Part shown: positions 7,725-18,500 of the stretch, piece by piece | How positions within the stretch are numbered: the stretch's first letter is position 1 | Layout: each line of letters starts with the position of its first letter | Assembly: GCA_949948775.1 (NCBI GenBank) | Contig: CATLHC010000031.1 | Location: 1 to 32,045 of the forward strand | DNA length: 32,045 nucleotides | Direction: 5' to 3' | Origin: an uncultured Oscillospiraceae bacterium | GTDB taxonomy: Bacteria; Bacillota; Clostridia; Oscillospirales; Oscillospiraceae | Program-made: the position numbers and the translations under genes | The notes under the pieces: generated by a model | Told to the model about the DNA's origin: nothing | Database searches by the model: none | What the model saw: the letters and a program-made list of their open reading frames with translations, nothing else

Positions 7725-7766
7725 AGCGCCCCGGTGACTACCACGGTCACCGGGGCGCTTTTTTTG
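7725..7766 (+). terminator. Second intrinsic terminator just before repA
   Basis: AGCGCCCCGGTGAC (7725-7738) pairs perfectly with 7746-7759 and is followed by TTTTTTT. It is the second strong terminator in 80 bases, and the repA ribosome binding site lies only 20 bases downstream. It could therefore act as an attenuator in the repA leader as well as a back-up terminator. Confidence 0.88.
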
Positions 7767-7799
7767 CTTCTCCGCAGGATTTCAAAGGAGTTGAGTACC

Positions 7800-8816
7800 A
7801 TGCCGACAAACTTGAATCTGGACTACTACTACGGTAACGAAGCGGAACAGTACAGTTTCTACCGCATCCCCAAGACCCTGCTGACAGACCCCCGGTATAA
7901 GGGCGTTTCCATTGAGGCCAAGGTCCTCTACGGCCTCCTGCTGGACCGGATGGGGCTGTCTGTCAAAAACGGCTGGATGGACAGTGATAAGCGCGTCTAT
8001 ATCTACTTCACCCAGGAGGACGCCATGGCCCTTATGAACTGCGGCAAGGACAAGGCCACGAAGCTGTTCCGGGAGTTGGACAAGGAGGGCATCGGCCTGA
8101 TCGAGCGGAAGAAGCAGGGCCAGGGACGGCCCACCCGCATCTATGTCAAGAACTTCATCCTGCCCCCGGAACCGGGCCAGTCCCAGCAACCGGAACAAAC
8201 GCCGCCACCCTACCCCGTTCAGACTGCGGAAAATCAGCAGTCTGGACCGCTGGACAGTGCCGCACTCTTGACTGCGGAAAAACCGCAGTCTGCACCGCTG
8301 GAAACGCGCGGTCAAGACGGCGGTTTTTCCGCCCCTAATAAGACTGAAAAGAAAAATACTGATCTGAACGATACTGACCCATCTATCCTTCCCCCTACTC
8401 CCGCGCCGTTCGCCCGTGCCAGACCCAAAGGGCAGATGAGGATGGATGAGATGGATAGATACCGAGAGCTGATAAAAGAAAATATTGACTTTGACCTCCT
8501 GCTCCAAGAGCATCCCTACGATGAGGAAACGCTGGAGGGCTATGTGGAGCTTATGGTGGAGGTCTGCTGCTCCCGGAGGGACTTCATCCGCATTGCCGGG
8601 GAGGAAATGGCAACCGGCGTAGTCAAGAGCCGGTTCCTGAAGCTGAACTGTGAGCATATCGCCTACGTCCTGGACAGCTTGAACCAGAACACCACGCTGG
8701 TGAAGAACATCAAGGCGTACACCCTGGCGGCGCTCTACAACGCGCCCACAACCATCAGCCAGTATTACGCATCCCTGGTCAGCCATGATCTGGCCCAGGA
8801 TGCCGCTGGAATATAA
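7800..8816 (+). CDS. repA: Replication initiator RepA (RepA_N domain with DUF6017-like C-terminus)
   Basis: A 338-residue protein. The start at 7800 (MPTNLNLDYYYGNEAEQYSF) has AAAGGAG upstream. Residues about 12-118 form the RepA_N winged-helix initiator domain (FYRIPKTLLTDPRYKGVSIEAKVLYGLLLDR, YFTQEDAMALMNCGKDKATKLFREL). Residues about 120-215 are a Pro/Gln-rich linker with two copies of a short motif (TAENQQSGPLD, TAEKPQSAPLE). The last 125 residues resemble DUF6017, common at the end of ICE initiators. It should bind an origin, probably near or within its own gene, and support replication of the excised circle. The gene is preceded by two terminators in 120 bases, suggesting its own promoter or attenuation. 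Well supported. Confidence 0.94.
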   Translation: MPTNLNLDYYYGNEAEQYSFYRIPKTLLTDPRYKGVSIEAKVLYGLLLDRMGLSVKNGWMDSDKRVYIYFTQEDAMALMNCGKDKATKLFRELDKEGIGLIERKKQGQGRPTRIYVKNFILPPEPGQSQQPEQTPPPYPVQTAENQQSGPLDSAALLTAEKPQSAPLETRGQDGGFSAPNKTEKKNTDLNDTDPSILPPTPAPFARARPKGQMRMDEMDRYRELIKENIDFDLLLQEHPYDEETLEGYVELMVEVCCSRRDFIRIAGEEMATGVVKSRFLKLNCEHIAYVLDSLNQNTTLVKNIKAYTLAALYNAPTTISQYYASLVSHDLAQDAAGI

Positions 8817-8835
8817 ACGAAACGGAGGACAAGGT

Positions 8836-9180
8836 ATGGCAAAGGAAATCGACATTCTGGTGGTGGAACCCGGCGAGGCCCCCCGCCCCGCCAAGGTGGA
8901 GGACACGCTGGAAGCCTTTCAGCAGATCGTAGGCGGGCCTATCGAGGCCGGGTGCTACCTGCCCCAGCGGGTGATGCTGGTCTGCAACAGCGAGGGGAAG
9001 AACATGGGCCTGATGCCCAACCGGGAGAACCCCACGGACAGCGGGGACTTCATCGCCGGGACCTTCCTGCTGTGCAGCTTCGAGGGGGAGCACTTCGCCT
9101 CCCTGACCCCCGCCCAGCAGCGGGAGTTTGAGGCATACTTCGCCCTGCCGGACGCCCCGGAAAAGGGGGATTGCGAATGA
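8836..9180 (+). CDS. DUF3846-domain protein
   Basis: A 114-residue protein, start MAKEIDILVVEPGEAPRP at 8836 with CGGAGG upstream. The pattern LVVEPG-P---V-DTLEAFQ-IVGG-IE, followed by VMLVCNSEGKNMGLMPNR and DFIAGTFLL, is typical of DUF3846 proteins, which are frequent in ICEs and phages of Firmicutes. It lies 19 bases after repA, in the same unit, and is followed by hairpins. Function unknown. Confidence 0.9.
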   Translation: MAKEIDILVVEPGEAPRPAKVEDTLEAFQQIVGGPIEAGCYLPQRVMLVCNSEGKNMGLMPNRENPTDSGDFIAGTFLLCSFEGEHFASLTPAQQREFEAYFALPDAPEKGDCE

Positions 9181-9200
9181 ACATAATGCGGCGGAGCAGA

Positions 9201-9221
9201 GCGCCCCCCACGCCGGGGCGC
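9201..9221 (+). other. GC-rich hairpin without T-run
   Basis: GCGCCCC and GGGGCGC pair around CCACGCC between DUF3846 and the terminator at 9241. Probably part of the same 3' structure. Confidence 0.45.
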
Positions 9222-9240
9222 GGTAATCCAACAACAACCA

Positions 9241-9268
9241 GACGGCCCCGTATGGCCGTCTTAATTTT
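9241..9268 (+). terminator. Intrinsic terminator before the surface operon
   Basis: GACGGCC (9241-9247) pairs with GGCCGTC (9254-9260), followed by TTAATTTT. The stem is short, so termination may be partial. The surface-protein ribosome binding site starts only 6 bases later. Confidence 0.7.
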
Positions 9269-9289
9269 ACCGACAAGGAGATGAACGAA

Positions 9290-10300
9290 ATGACAAAACG
9301 GCGAATTTCCATGCTGTTGTGCGCCGCTGTCCTGACGCTGTGCATGGCGTCGCCCCCCGCCTTTGCCGCTGACCGTTCGGCGGCCTGCTATTACCCCATC
9401 GAGGTGGAATCCTACACCGCTGGCGACTTCGACCAGCCCCGCATCCGCAAGGTCTACCAGCTTTCCCTCTCGGACGACCCGGCGGGCATCCCCACGGAGG
9501 ACTTTGAGGAATACGGCATGACCTTCCACCTGATGGAGATGACCCGAAAAACAGAGGTGGGCGTGGACACCCAGCCGTTGACCAAGGCCGTCACCACGGA
9601 CAGCAAGACCGGCGATTTGGGTGAGATTCTGAAACAGCTTGACGCGGAGATCGAGGCCAAGACGGAGGACGGCTACGCCGGGATGCTGAAGCTGGACTAC
9701 AACAGCGTCCAGGTGGAGGTCAAGGGCTACGGCACCTCCACCCGCAACCTCTCCGCCTCCCGGACCTATCCCAACCTGTCCGACGCCGACCTGTCCCTTG
9801 TGCCCAAAACGGTGACGGAGGGCGGCAAGACCCTCAATCTGGCGGACGTGAAATGGTCCAGCACCACCGACACGGAGGGCGAGGACGTGGTGACACGCTA
9901 CACCGCCACGGCCAGCTACACCGGCTCGGTGAGCAGCCGCTGCGTTACCGGCTACACCGTGACCGCCGACTACACCGGGGAAGTGGCAAAAACCTCCTGC
10001 GAGGTTGTGATCTACACCGCGATCTTCGGATGTACGGACGTGCCCTATGTCAATACGGCCCCCACCCAGGGGGACGGCAATCCGGGCGGCGGGGGGCAGG
10101 ACGCCCCGGCAGACAGCCCCGCGGAGAGTGATCCCCCGGAGGACGCTTCCCAGCCCAGCGGCGATGCGGCCCCTGACGCCGCCCCGTCCAGCGGGACAGC
10201 GGCCCTCTCTATCGCCGGATGTGTGGGCGGTATCGCCGCCCTGCTTGCCGCCGCCTATTGGGGCTTTGAAAAAATCAAAGGAAGGAGATCGGCTGCATGA
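9290..10300 (+). CDS. Exported surface protein with C-terminal membrane anchor
   Basis: A 336-residue protein. Two start codons exist; ATG at 9290 is chosen because AAGGAG abuts the one at 9281. MTKRRISMLLCAAVLTLCMASPPAFA is a signal peptide, likely cut before ADRS. The ectodomain (about 28-245) is beta-rich with two similar Thr/Tyr-rich stretches (YTATASYTGSV and YTVTADYTGEV, each near a Cys). A Gly/Pro/Ser/Asp-rich linker (about 260-300) leads to a hydrophobic helix (AALSIAGCVGGIAALLAAAYWGF) and a basic tail (KIKGRRSAA). There is no LPxTG, so it is membrane-held rather than sortase-anchored. The stop overlaps the sortase start (ATGA), so the two are produced together. It may hold or present the giant adhesin; that is inference. 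Confidence 0.88.
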   Translation: MTKRRISMLLCAAVLTLCMASPPAFAADRSAACYYPIEVESYTAGDFDQPRIRKVYQLSLSDDPAGIPTEDFEEYGMTFHLMEMTRKTEVGVDTQPLTKAVTTDSKTGDLGEILKQLDAEIEAKTEDGYAGMLKLDYNSVQVEVKGYGTSTRNLSASRTYPNLSDADLSLVPKTVTEGGKTLNLADVKWSSTTDTEGEDVVTRYTATASYTGSVSSRCVTGYTVTADYTGEVAKTSCEVVIYTAIFGCTDVPYVNTAPTQGDGNPGGGGQDAPADSPAESDPPEDASQPSGDAAPDAAPSSGTAALSIAGCVGGIAALLAAAYWGFEKIKGRRSAA

Positions 10301-11145
10301 AACTGAGGACCCATCTGAAATCCCTGCTTATCTCGTCCCTGCTGCTTACGCTCTGCGTCACCCAGGCCAGCGCCTTGGAGTACGGCTTTGACGGCGCGGA
10401 CGATTACCTATTCGCGGACCCCACCTCCCAGGAGGTGATCTATCAGACGGAGGACCAGAACGTGAACAGGAGCAAGACCGCCGCCCTGATCGCTCCGGGC
10501 TTCGGAACGCCCACCAGCTATCTCCGCGGCTCCGGGGAGTACCTGACGCCCAACCTTGCCCCCGGCGCTATGTCTGGAGGGCTGGTGAACGCTGTGGGCA
10601 ATAACACCTACACCGATTCCGGCCCCGGCGGTTATCCCGCCGCCGATACCTCCACCGGCACGGGGGCTTATCCCCCCGCTGGTAACGAGAACTTCACCAC
10701 CAGCACCATCGGGCAGGGCAGCGCCATCGGCTACACGGATGTGACCAGCGACCTATACTACTCCGGGGGGCACCTGGGAACGCTGAAAATCCCCTCCATC
10801 GGCGTGAATGTGAAAATCTATCAGGGGACGGACAGCGCCACCCTCGCCAAAGGCGCGGGCCACTTCACCGATACCAGCATTTGGGCCGGAAATGTCTGTG
10901 TGGCGGGCCACAACCGGGGAACCAACTGCTATTTCGGAAAAATCCACACGCTGAACATCGGGGACGAGATCACGCTGACCACCATGCTGGGGACCCGCAC
11001 CTATTCCGTCACCAGCGTCCAGAAGATCAGCGAAACGGACAACAGCGCCACCGGCTCCACCAGCGATAACCGTATTACGCTCTTTACCTGTGTCCGCAAC
11101 GAGAGCGCCTACCGCTGGTGTGTGACAGCGGTGGAAAGGACCTGA
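10297..11145 (+). CDS. Sortase family transpeptidase
   Basis: A 282-residue protein with signal sequence MKLRTHLKSLLISSLLLTLCVTQASA. Residues 28-155 are a Gly/Ser/Thr/Tyr-rich low-complexity extension. The sortase barrel lies at about 158-280: GTLKIPSIGVNVKIYQG, catalytic His205 in VAGHNRG, Cys265 in TLFTC and Arg273 in AYRW. All three catalytic residues are present. Sortases cut LPxTG-like signals and join the protein to a cell-wall or pilin nucleophile. The matching substrate is probably the giant adhesin downstream, whose last residues are LPRTGY. The class is uncertain (A/D-like by its TLFTC box). Coupled by ATGA to the surface protein upstream. Confidence 0.93.
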   Translation: MKLRTHLKSLLISSLLLTLCVTQASALEYGFDGADDYLFADPTSQEVIYQTEDQNVNRSKTAALIAPGFGTPTSYLRGSGEYLTPNLAPGAMSGGLVNAVGNNTYTDSGPGGYPAADTSTGTGAYPPAGNENFTTSTIGQGSAIGYTDVTSDLYYSGGHLGTLKIPSIGVNVKIYQGTDSATLAKGAGHFTDTSIWAGNVCVAGHNRGTNCYFGKIHTLNIGDEITLTTMLGTRTYSVTSVQKISETDNSATGSTSDNRITLFTCVRNESAYRWCVTAVERT

Positions 11146-11224
11146 TAGCCATAATCGGAGCTGTGTAGGACCACCAAAAAACGCCGCCCATTTTCTACAC
11201 CATTCGAGTGTTCTCCAGCTTGCT

Positions 11225-11253
11225 TTCTGTGTACTTTTGGTATATAGTATAAT
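11225..11253 (+). promoter_or_regulatory. Likely sigma-A promoter of the transglutaminase-like gene
   Basis: A perfect TATAAT (11248-11253) lies in AT-rich DNA 57 bases before the ATG at 11310. The best -35 at 17 bases spacing is TTCTGT, a poor match. The 164-base gap between sortase and this gene holds no recognisable terminator. Confidence 0.55.
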
Positions 11254-11309
11254 TGGGTTATTTTACGACAAAATGAGATACCAACCACACAGGACAAAAG
11301 GAGGACATT

Positions 11310-12407
11310 ATGAAAAACGTAGGAAAGACCATTTTGACCCTGTTTGCCGGGATGCTCTTTGGCGCGGCCCTGTTCAGCGGCGGCGTGGCACACGCGGCGG
11401 AAATCTTCTACAAGGCAATCCCCAGCACGAACATCATCTATCTGGACGGCCAGCGGGTGGAACTGACGGCGTTTGCCATTGACGGCAGCAACTATGTGAA
11501 GCTGCGTGACGTGGGTGAGCTGGTGGGCTTCAATGTCTATTGGGACGGCGCTGTTCAAATCGACAGCGACGCCCCCTATACCGGCGAGGCGCCGCAGACC
11601 ACCGCGCCAGCGGTCACTCCTGCCCCCGTAACCACCGCTCCCGTGGAGGCTTCTCCCTCCGGCCAGCCTTACACCATCCATACCGACCATTGGAGCAGGG
11701 AGGATTTCTCCCAACAGGCCAATCCCGCCGTGTTTACCGCCACCTATGACCGGGCGCTCTACAACGCCATCCGGCAGACATTGGTGGACGGGACCAGCAC
11801 AACCGCCCCCGCCTATACCATGGTAGCCAAAGGCGATGAATACAGCGCCGTCAAAAACCTGCTGGGCCGGATGGAGGGCGCTGTGCGGTATGGGCATCAC
11901 GTCCCGGAGAACTTCACGAACTACTATGAGTATCTGGACTACTTCGCCGTGTCCGCCGCCATGCCGGAGAACTACCAGGCCCCGTATGAGTTCATCCGGC
12001 CTGTGATCGAACAAGCGAACCGGCTGGATTCTGACCGGGAGAAAGTGACTTATCTGAACGATTACCTCTGCACCCTGCTAACCTATAACAAGGGCAAGAC
12101 CGCCGCTGTCACGGAGATATTCTCCCGGCACAGCGATGAATTGGAGGCCGCCTGCGGTACTTACGCCAGAGCGTTCAAGTTCCTGTGCGGGGCGGCTGGC
12201 ATCCCCTGCTTCACCGTCAGCACCGCCAACCACGGCTGGAATATGGTCTATGTGGAGGGCAAATGGCTCCATGTGGACGTGTCCGCCAACGACCTTTACC
12301 ACCGGCCCTATATCCTCCTGACGGAAACGGCGGAGGGCCGCACCGACCGGGCGCCGGAGCAGACGGCTTTCTTGAAAGAACTGCTGGTTCCTGGTTCGAC
12401 AAAATGA
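11310..12407 (+). CDS. Secreted transglutaminase-like protein with N-terminal beta-stalk domain
   Basis: A 365-residue protein behind AAAAGGAGG. Residues 1-29 are a signal peptide (ending AHA). Residues about 37-88 (NIIYLDGQRVELTAFAIDGSNYVKLRDVGELVGFNVYWDG) resemble the copper-amine-oxidase-N-like wall-binding domain. A Thr/Pro linker (92-118) follows. The transglutaminase core at about 245-330 has Cys282 (EAACGTYARAF), His308 (NHGWNMV) and Asp323 (HVDVSAND), the full Cys-His-Asp triad. Such enzymes cross-link or hydrolyse Gln/Lys amides. Sitting between a sortase and a thioester/isopeptide adhesin, it may cross-link the adhesin or wall partners. Substrate is inferred; catalytic assignment is firm. 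It has its own promoter and a terminator after it. Confidence 0.9.
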   Translation: MKNVGKTILTLFAGMLFGAALFSGGVAHAAEIFYKAIPSTNIIYLDGQRVELTAFAIDGSNYVKLRDVGELVGFNVYWDGAVQIDSDAPYTGEAPQTTAPAVTPAPVTTAPVEASPSGQPYTIHTDHWSREDFSQQANPAVFTATYDRALYNAIRQTLVDGTSTTAPAYTMVAKGDEYSAVKNLLGRMEGAVRYGHHVPENFTNYYEYLDYFAVSAAMPENYQAPYEFIRPVIEQANRLDSDREKVTYLNDYLCTLLTYNKGKTAAVTEIFSRHSDELEAACGTYARAFKFLCGAAGIPCFTVSTANHGWNMVYVEGKWLHVDVSANDLYHRPYILLTETAEGRTDRAPEQTAFLKELLVPGSTK

Positions 12408-12444
12408 CCCAGACAACAATTTATCAATCTCATATCCGAAAGTC

Positions 12445-12477
12445 AAGGCAGACCGTTCAGCGGTCTGCCTTTTCTTT
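12445..12477 (+). terminator. Intrinsic terminator before the giant adhesin
   Basis: AAGGCAGACCG (12445-12455) pairs perfectly with 12461-12471 around TTCAG, followed by TTCTTT. The adhesin ribosome binding site starts 19 bases later, so read-through could feed the adhesin. Confidence 0.88.
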
Positions 12478-12509
12478 ATGCCCGGATGAAGAAAGGAGCA
12501 ATCTATTTC

Positions 12510-15500
12510 ATGAAACACAAGCATTTTAACCGTCTGCTGTCCATGCTGCTGGTGGTAGCCACGCTGTTCGGCATGATGGCGCTCCCGGCCAATGCCGCTT
12601 CCCTCGGTGACAGCGGCACCGTCACGATCCAGCAGGCCGGGTACGGCAACTATCTGAGCAGAAGCAGCGGCGGCACCATCGGGGGCGGCTACTGGAAGTA
12701 CACCAGCAATGACGGGCTGACCGGCGCTGCCTACTGCGTCAACCACGGGCTGAAAGGGGTATCTCCCTCCAAGGCCCTGACCGTGCAGGAGTACAACCGA
12801 AATCCCAAAACCATGGGGGCCTTTGCCAACGGTTATCCCAACCGCACGTTGGAGCAGTTCAAGGAACTTCACGCCGATGATGTGCGGGGCATCGCCAATC
12901 TCACTGAGGACGAGTACAAGTACGCTACCCAGGCGGCGATTTGGGCCACCTGCGGACAGCTTGCCGTCCCCGGCACGTCCTTTACGGCGGGGCGTGAAAC
13001 GCTTGCAACGCCCACCTCGGACGCACAGAAAATCCGGGTGTTTGACAGCGTAAAGGCTATCCTGCGCCTTGCCAACGGCTGGACAAAGTACCTCTATACC
13101 GGGATGTACCTCCGGGCAGAGGAAAACCAGGATGTGCGCGGCGTGGAGGTTGTCAACGAGTACGGTTTGGAGGGCGCTGCCGCCAGCGGTGAGGACGGCA
13201 TCAAAAAGGAAACCATCAACGGAAAGCAGTATTACACCCGCGTGATGTATGTGGCTTCGGCCACTTCCACCTGGATTGACGGGCGCAAGACCAAGGTGTA
13301 CTCCACCGACGCCCCCCAGGGCACCATTTTTGTGGCGGAGAACAATTCGCCGCTGGAAACCGTGCAGGAGAACGGGGCCACCTGTTATAAGGTGGACACC
13401 AGCAAGGAGCGCAGCACCAATCTCAACGCCAATGGAAGCGAGTATTACGGTGCCTTTAAGGTCTGCATCCCTGTTGATAACGCCGCTGACGAAGGCTCCT
13501 TCACCATCAAGGCTACCGGGGGCGTGGCCCAATTCAACCTGTTTCTGGCCTACAACCCCGCCGCCTCGGAGCAGTCCTATATCATCTCCGACCCCGGCTA
13601 TACCACCTGTGACGCGCAGGCGGACTTCAAATGGAGCGGCATGGAGGATTTGCCCGAAACCGCCAGCCTCCAGGTTGTTAAAGCGGGTGCGGGCGGCTCC
13701 CCACTGGAGGGCGCCGAGTTCACGCTGACGGGCGACAAGGGCACCACTGTCAGCGGAACCACAGACCGCAACGGCCAGATCGTATGGCGTGACCTCCCCG
13801 CCGATGAGAAGTTCACGCTGGCGGAAACCGCCGCCCCGGAGGGCTACCAGATCGTGGCCCCCATGAACGTCACCCTGACCGCTGGCCGCACTTCCTATGT
13901 GACGGTGACGGATGAAACGGAAAAGGGCTTTACGATCAAAAAGGTGGACGCGCAGAACAAGGGCAGTTTGCAGGGGGCTGTTTTCCGCTTTGAGCAGATT
14001 GACGGTTCCTATATGACTACCGGCATCACTGGCTTTGACGGCACCATCTCCTTTGAGGGGGACGAGCTGCCCTACGGCTCCTACCGCATCACGGAGCAGA
14101 CGCCCCCGGAGGGCTATGTGAAGTCCTCCCGCGTGGAAACGGTGGAGTGGGACGGCACCAAGGACGTTCTCATCACCTGGGAGAACGTGCGGGACATCAG
14201 CCTGACCATCATTAAGGTGGACGAGCAGACCGGCGTTTCCCTGCGTGACGCCACCTTTGACGTGTACGCCGATGGCAAGCTCATCACTTCCGTGACCACC
14301 AACGATTCCGGCGTGGCCCGTGTGACCGGCATCAAGAAGGAAGCCTATATTGAGGTGGTGGAAACCGCCGCCCCTGCCGGGTATGTGCTGGACAAGACCT
14401 CCCACGGCATCCACATTGACCCCTACGATCCGGCCACCGAGGACGATCCCGTTCTGACCATTACCAACCGGGCGCGGCCCGCCCTGCGTATTCTCAAATA
14501 CGACCTGACCAGCAATTCCCCCATGCCTGACGTGACCTTTGAGGTCTGGCATGACGGCGACCTGTTCGGGGAGTACACCACCAACACCAGCGGCGAGATT
14601 TTCCTTTACGACCTGGAACCCGGCACCTATCTGGTGAAGGAAATCGCCACGGACGACGCCCATGTGGTAAACTCCACCCCCCAGCAGATCGAATTGAAGG
14701 CCGGTGAAACGCAGACGCGGGAGCTGGTCTTTTTCAACAGCTTGAAACCGGGCATCCATTTGGTGAAGGTCGATAGTGTAACAATGAAATCCCTGCCCAA
14801 CGTCCGCTTTGAGTTCAAGAAGGTGGGCGGGAGCTACCGGCAGGAGTTCACCACCGATGTGAACGGCGAGATTGACCTGAGTAAGCTGGACCCCGGCGCA
14901 TACGAGGTGCGGGAACTGGAGGCCCCGGAGGGGTATCTGATTGACAATGCTGTGCGGGTGGTGCAGATAAACCCGGATGAGAACGCCAATTTCGTGTTTA
15001 CCAACACCCCCAAGCCCGCCCTGCGGCTTATCAAGACCAGCTCGGACGGCTCCCGGCTGGGCGGCGTTCATTTCCGCATCGCCAAGATCGAGGACGGCTC
15101 CCACTATCTGGATCGCATCACCGATGATAACGGCGAGATCAACATCGACAAGCTGGACCCCGGCGTGTATTCCGTGAAGGAGACAGCCACCACCTTCGAC
15201 CACATTCTGGATGTGCGGGAGTATCATGTCGAGCTGTTCCCCGGCCAGACCAGCACCATCACCATCGAGAATCAGCGGCGCTCCAACCTGACCATCCGCA
15301 AAACGGACAAGGACACCGGCGATCCCATTTCCGGCGTGACCTTTACCTTGAATTTTGCGGACGGCCACACCATCACCACCGAGCCGACTGGCCCGGATGG
15401 AACAGTGACAGTTGAGAACCTGCTTCCCGGCGTTTATACCGTCACAGAGCAGAATGTCCCGGAGGGGTACATTCTGGACACCACGCCCCAGCAGGTAACG

Positions 15501-18500
15501 CTCCTGCCCAACCGGAACGCATCGGTGCAGTTCCAGAACTATAAGCGGCCCACCCTGACGATCTCCAAGGTGGACATTAACGGGCGCTTTCTGACCGGCG
15601 CAATTTTTGAGGTCAAGACCAAGGCTGGCGTGAAGATCGGGGATTTCCCCGTGGGGCCGGATGGGAAGGTGACGATCCCCAACATCCATCTGACCGAGGG
15701 CTATTACATCATCACCGAGATTCAGGCCCCGAAGGGCTATATTCTGGATAAGACGCCCCATGAGGTCTATCTGCGCCCCGGTAAGACCACGGAAGTCTCC
15801 ATTGAGAACGAGAAGAAGCCCGGACTGACCATCATCAAGATCGACAGCGTGGTTGGCGATGGCGTCAAGGGCGCGAAGTTTGAACTGTGGGTGTCCAAGG
15901 ACAAGACGGAGAACGGCACCTATCAAAAACTCAACGATACCTTCTACTATACGGACGAAAACGGCATCATTGAGCTGCCGGAGCTGGACACGGGCTGGTA
16001 CAAGGTAAAAGAGGTCGAGCCGCCGGAGGGCTATATGCTCAAAGAGCCGTCCGAGCAGACCCTTTATGTGGAGCATGACAAGGGCAGCACCATCACCTTT
16101 GAGAACATTCCCAAGTCAGCCCTGGTCATTCGGAAAATTGACGCCGACACTGGCGCGCCTCTCGTCAATGCCTGGTTCCGCGTCCGCTATCTTGGCGGCA
16201 CCAGCGGCAGCGGCGGCACCATCATCGGGGAGTTCAACACCTCCAGCAACGGCAATATCATCATCACCGGGCTGGAGGCCGGAACCTATATCTGTGAGGA
16301 AATCAACGCGCCCAACGGCTATGTGATCGACACCGCCCCGCAGACTGCCTATATCTCCGGCAAACAGCAGGATTGCATTACCCTGACCTTTACCAACAGC
16401 AAATACGGCTCCCTGCTGGTGAAAAAGGTGGACAGCGTGACCGGCGATCCGCTCAGTGACGTGCAGTTTTTTGTTACCACCAGCGATGGCGCGGTTGTGG
16501 GCAACAGCAACGGCTACTTCACCACCGACAGCGCCGGAACCATCCTGATCCCCGATATTAAACCGGGGACTACGCTGGTCGTGAAGGAAACCTGCGCCAA
16601 GGCTGGCTACGCCCTGGACGATACGCCGCAGACCGTAAAAATCGCGTCCAATGAAACCATGACGCTGGAATTTCGGAACCAGCCTCTTGGCAGCCTGCTC
16701 ATTCGGAAGGTCTGCTCCGTCAACCCCAGCGTGACCCTGCAAAACGCCGAGTTCAAGGTCGCGTATGCGGACGGGACGCTTGTGGGCGACAGCAACGGTG
16801 TTTACCGTACCGATGAAGCCGGAGAAATCCGTATTACCGGCCTGATTCCCGGCAAGAGCGTAGTTGTCACCGAGACACGCGCCCCCAGCGGCTTTATCCT
16901 GGATACGCAGTCGCAGACAGTGCAGATCAAGGAGGGCGTTACGGTTTCCCTGACCTTCAAAAACCAGCCGAAGGGGGCCATTATCGTCCAGAAGCGAGAC
17001 AGCGCCACCGGCCAGCCTTTGAGCGGCGCAGAGTTTAGGGTGACGACTGCCGCGGGCTGTGAGGTCGGTCTGGACGGCGTGATTGGCTCGTCTACGCTGA
17101 CCCAAAACGGTATTTTCACAACGGACGCGCAGGGGGAAATCCGCATTTCCAACCTGGCCCCCGGCGCCTATGTGCTGAACGAGATCAAGGCCCCGAACGG
17201 CTATGTGATCGACACCCCCTCCACCAATGTGGTGATTGGGAGCGGCGGCGACACGCAGACCGTCATTGTGAAGAACTCCCGTGCCGGGACCCTGCTGATC
17301 GAGAAGAAGGATTCCCTGACCAATAAGCCGCTGAAAGGCGTCACCTTCAAGGTCACTACCGCCGCCGGCGAGTTTGTGCCTGATGAGAGCGGCAGAATTT
17401 CCTCCAACGGCCTCTATAACACCGACGCCAACGGCCAGATCAAGATTTCCGGCGTGGTGGGGACGCTGGTGGTCACGGAGGTAAAGACCCTCCCCGGCTA
17501 TGTGATTGACGAGGCCAGCCGCAGCCAGACGGTTGTGGTGTACCCCAATGATACGCAAAAGCTGACGTTCTACAATACCCCCGGCACAACGCTGGTGATC
17601 CAGAAGTTTATCGCTGGCACCGACAACGAGCCGCTGAAAGGCGTTAAATTCCTGGTGACGGACGATAACGGGTCCCCTGTCGGCCCCAGCAACGGCGAGT
17701 ATGTCACCGATGCCAACGGGCGCATCACCATCAATGACCTCACCCCCGGCAGCACCGTCACCGCCCGCGAGGTTCAGACCGTAGAGGGCTACGTCCTGGA
17801 CGGCTCCCCCAAGTCCATCAAGATCAAGGAGGGCGAGGTCCAGACCCTTACCTTCACCAACCGGAAAGCCGGAACGCTGGTCATTCTGAAGAAGGACAGC
17901 GTGAGCGGCGCGCTGATTCCCGGCGCACAGTTCCAGCTTACCTACGCCAACGGTGGATTTGTGGACGCTGACAACGGGCATTTGTCCAGCAACGGCCTCT
18001 ATACCACTGATGATAAGGGAGAAATCCGTATTTCCGGTTTGGTGGGCACCATTGTCGCAAAGGAACTCAAAGCGGCCCCTGGCTACATCATGGATGCCAG
18101 TACGCAGACACAGACCGTCACCGTCAACCCGGAGGACACGCAGACGCTTACCTTCCTCAATGAACCGCTGGCCTCCCTGACCATCACCAAGCTGGATTCC
18201 GTCACGGGTAAGCCTGTGCCCAATACCTCTTTTGTGGTGAAGGATGGAAATGGGAACGTGCTGGCCCGCTGCACCACCGGGAAGGATGGCGCCGCCACCG
18301 TTACCGGCCTCGTCCCCGGAAGCACTGTGGTGGTTTCCGAGGTCAGTGTGCCCAGCGGCTATGTGCTGGACACTACGCCCAAGACCATTATCGTGAAAAA
18401 TGGCGCGAACGCCCTGACGGGCAGCACCGGCACCGTGACCAATCCGGGCACTAACCCCGGCGGCAGCACCGGCGATGGCAACGACCTGACTTTTGAGAAT

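Noticed and set aside
12078..16076. A 1332-codon open frame on the minus strand
   Set aside because: It is antisense to the transglutaminase-like gene and the CnaB array. Its stop-free state follows from the GC-rich, biased codons of the repeats, and its translation (Leu/His/Val/Gly-rich, repetitive) has no domain.
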